Positions 62,412 to 64,000 of a stretch of DNA of 64,000 bases are shown here, piece by piece. Source of the DNA: Nitrospira sp. (GTDB lineage Bacteria > Nitrospirota > Nitrospiria > Nitrospirales > Nitrospiraceae); the NCBI GenBank assembly GCA_022226935.1, contig CP092081.1, positions 2,592,846 through 2,656,845 of the forward strand. The letters are read 5' to 3'. A model generated the notes under the pieces. It did no database searches, was not told the origin of the DNA, and saw only the letters and a list, made by a program, of their open reading frames with translations. A program made the position numbers and the translations under genes. Positions within the stretch are counted from its first letter, which is position 1; every line of letters starts with the position of its first letter.

Positions 62412-63449
62412 ATGGCGCTGACACTCGTGGGCCAACACAAACCGCTCGCCTCCTCCGCCGAGCAGCTGAAGGTGCTGGCAGAGATCGAGCCCTGCTTGCC
62501 GTTTGAAGAACAGCTTCGGCGAAGCGGTCTGTCGCCACTCCACGCCACCGGCATCACGGTGCTCCAAATCAACGTGGGAAAGCTCTGCAATCAAACCTGC
62601 CGCCACTGCCATGTGGACGCAGGGCCCGACCGCACCGAGCGCATGTCCCGGGAGACGGCGGAGCACTGCATCGCGGCCTTGGCAACGACCGACATTCCCA
62701 CCGTCGACATCACAGGCGGGGCGCCGGAGTTGAATCCGAATTTCCGCTGGCTGGTCGAGCAGGCCCGTGCCTTGAATCGCCAGGTGATGGACCGCTGCAA
62801 TCTGTCGGTGTTACTGTTGCCCTCCCAAGCGGACCTGGCGACCTTTCTCGCCGCGCACCGGGTGGAAATCGTTGCTTCACTTCCCTATTACCGTGCCGCG
62901 CAAACCGACGCGCAACGCGGGGATGGCATCTTCGACAAATCGATTGAAGCGCTACGGCTTCTCAATGGCCTCGGATACGGACGCGACGGCAGCGGCCTGC
63001 GCCTGAATCTCGTCCACAATCCCGTCGGCGCCTTCCTGCCGCCTAAACAGGACGCGATCGAGGCGCAATTCCGGAAGGAGCTCCGCACCAAGCATGGCGT
63101 GGAATTCAACCGCCTCTATACCATCACCAACATGCCCATAAGCCGCTTCCTCGAATTCTTGGTGGAGAGCGGCAACTACGTGGAATACATGGAACGGCTG
63201 GCGAATGCCTACAATCCCGCGGCAGCCGCCGGCGTCATGTGCCGCTCGACCCTCTCGATCGGCTGGGACGGTACGCTCTACGATTGTGATTTCAATCAGA
63301 TGCTGGAACTCCCGGTGCATTCCGATGCCCCATCCCACATTCGGGACTTTGATCCGGTACGACTCCATCACCGGGAAATCACCACGCGAAATCATTGTTA
63401 CGGGTGCACGGCGGGAGCGGGATCATCGTGCGGCGGAGCGGTGACCTAA
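62412..63449 (+). CDS. arsS: Arsenosugar biosynthesis radical SAM protein
   Basis: 345 residues. The [4Fe-4S] radical SAM motif CNQTCRHCHVDAG has Cys59, 63 and 66 (CxxxCxxC). Further landmarks are DITGGAPELNP, IVASLPYYRAAQ and the C-terminal Cys-rich segments DCDFNQML and NHCYGCTAGAGSSC. ArsS adds the 5-prime-deoxyadenosyl group of S-adenosylmethionine to dimethylarsenite, the first committed step of arsenosugar synthesis. The neighbouring arsM would provide methylated arsenic, which supports the call. Confidence 0.92.
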   Translation: MALTLVGQHKPLASSAEQLKVLAEIEPCLPFEEQLRRSGLSPLHATGITVLQINVGKLCNQTCRHCHVDAGPDRTERMSRETAEHCIAALATTDIPTVDITGGAPELNPNFRWLVEQARALNRQVMDRCNLSVLLLPSQADLATFLAAHRVEIVASLPYYRAAQTDAQRGDGIFDKSIEALRLLNGLGYGRDGSGLRLNLVHNPVGAFLPPKQDAIEAQFRKELRTKHGVEFNRLYTITNMPISRFLEFLVESGNYVEYMERLANAYNPAAAAGVMCRSTLSIGWDGTLYDCDFNQMLELPVHSDAPSHIRDFDPVRLHHREITTRNHCYGCTAGAGSSCGGAVT

Positions 63450-63588
63450 TCAGCATGCTGAAACCGCCGCCCCGCTTCGTTCTCATTCGTTCGCCCGCCT
63501 CACCGTATTTGTCCAGTACGCCTCGGCGGACTCACATCCCTGCAGGCTTGCTGGATCGACGGTTTGAGCATGCTGCATGGGAGACCGC

Positions 63589-64000
63589 ATGGATATTTCT
63601 TTTCTGACCTTTGCGCTGGTGTTGGCGTTGGCCTATGCCAACGGCACCAATGACGTCTCGAAAGCTATCGCCACATTGGTCGGCAGTGGAGTCACCCACT
63701 ACCGCGCGGCGATTCTGTGGGGAACGGCTTGGACCGTCGCCGGAGCCGCATTCGCCACCCTGGTCGCCGGGGCGATGGTGAAGACCTTCAGCAATGGTCT
63801 GTTGCAAACCGGCACCATCCTGTCACCCACTGTCGCGCTCGCCATTCTGTTCGGTGCGATGGTCTGGGTCCTCGTGGCATCACGGACCGGGCTCCCCGTA
63901 TCGACGACCCATGCGCTCACCGGCGCTATCGTAGGAACCGGGCTGATGGCATTTGCAGGCGAGGGGTTATTGTGGCCGGCCATCGGCAAGAAAATTGCGC
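63589..64000 (+). CDS. PiT-family phosphate transporter, N-terminal part (runs off window)
   Basis: 137 codons in the window, with the PiT signature LAYANGTNDVSKAIATLVGS and the second half-motif ASRTGLPVSTTHALTGAIVG. It imports inorganic phosphate with Na+ or H+. GGGAGACCGC precedes the ATG. Arsenate is a phosphate analogue, so its place at the end of the arsenic cluster suggests a role in arsenate traffic or in keeping phosphate up, an inference. The gene continues beyond 64000. Confidence 0.9.
   Translation, partial: MDISFLTFALVLALAYANGTNDVSKAIATLVGSGVTHYRAAILWGTAWTVAGAAFATLVAGAMVKTFSNGLLQTGTILSPTVALAILFGAMVWVLVASRTGLPVSTTHALTGAIVGTGLMAFAGEGLLWPAIGKKIA

Overview
The window is a dense, GC-rich (about 60%) bacterial chromosome segment, with no rRNA, tRNA, CRISPR array or complete insertion sequence that I could see. 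The gene set suggests a Gram-negative of the Nitrospira type. The indications are many signal peptides and lipoboxes, outer-membrane beta-barrels, a DUF481 protein, a truncated hemoglobin, an arsenosugar gene set and two intergenic repeat families of a kind I associate with Nitrospira genomes. That assignment is an inference; no marker gene proves it.

Layout. 1-8.8 kb: envelope genes (lipoproteins, a DUF481 beta-barrel, a BON lipoprotein, a 1129-residue AsmA-like protein), a HI0933/BaiN flavoprotein and a nitrilase-family amidohydrolase. 8.8-20.8 kb: RBBP9-type hydrolase with a second BaiN-like flavoprotein; a C39-like protein with a GNAT; a beta-barrel; a CPA1 antiporter; an aldo/keto reductase; an SDR; and a minus-strand run mscS-like, yaeQ, SUI1/YciH, alkD-like. 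20.9-26.2 kb: accessory stretch with a VF530 protein, a toxin-antitoxin pair whose toxin frame is broken, a lower-GC HNH endonuclease, a patatin-like lipase and copies of a dispersed repeat. 26.2-36.7 kb: prfC, a zinc-ribbon micro-protein, an inverted-repeat element, a P-loop-less AAA-like protein beside an SF2 helicase, an MFS carrier, a DEAD-box RNA helicase, pyrophosphatase and a second beta-barrel.

36.7-46.2 kb: a cysteine-rich Crp/FNR regulator divergent from a diheme cytochrome c, a gluconokinase with an extra N-terminal domain, a GIY-YIG protein, a second P-loop-less AAA-like paralogue, TPR, MFS and AEC proteins. 46.2-60 kb: secreted and lipid-anchored proteins, including a metzincin-like protease; a 40-bp palindrome made of evenly spaced GTATC/GATAC boxes; a cluster of the short repeat; an outer-membrane/lipoprotein/membrane operon; and an ECF sigma/cupin anti-sigma pair next to an exported truncated hemoglobin. 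60-64 kb: a decayed MntA/HepT module, then arsM - arsR - arsS - PiT transporter, a coherent arsenic methylation and arsenosugar unit that runs off the end.

The best candidates for undescribed biology are the paired AAA-like proteins that have lost the P-loop but keep Walker B-like and sensor-1 segments and carry histone-like basic tails, the GTATC-box operator array, and the dispersed repeats. Six inferred one-base deletions, all in runs of identical bases and confined to three loci, raise the possibility of consensus errors in the assembly rather than real pseudogenes.
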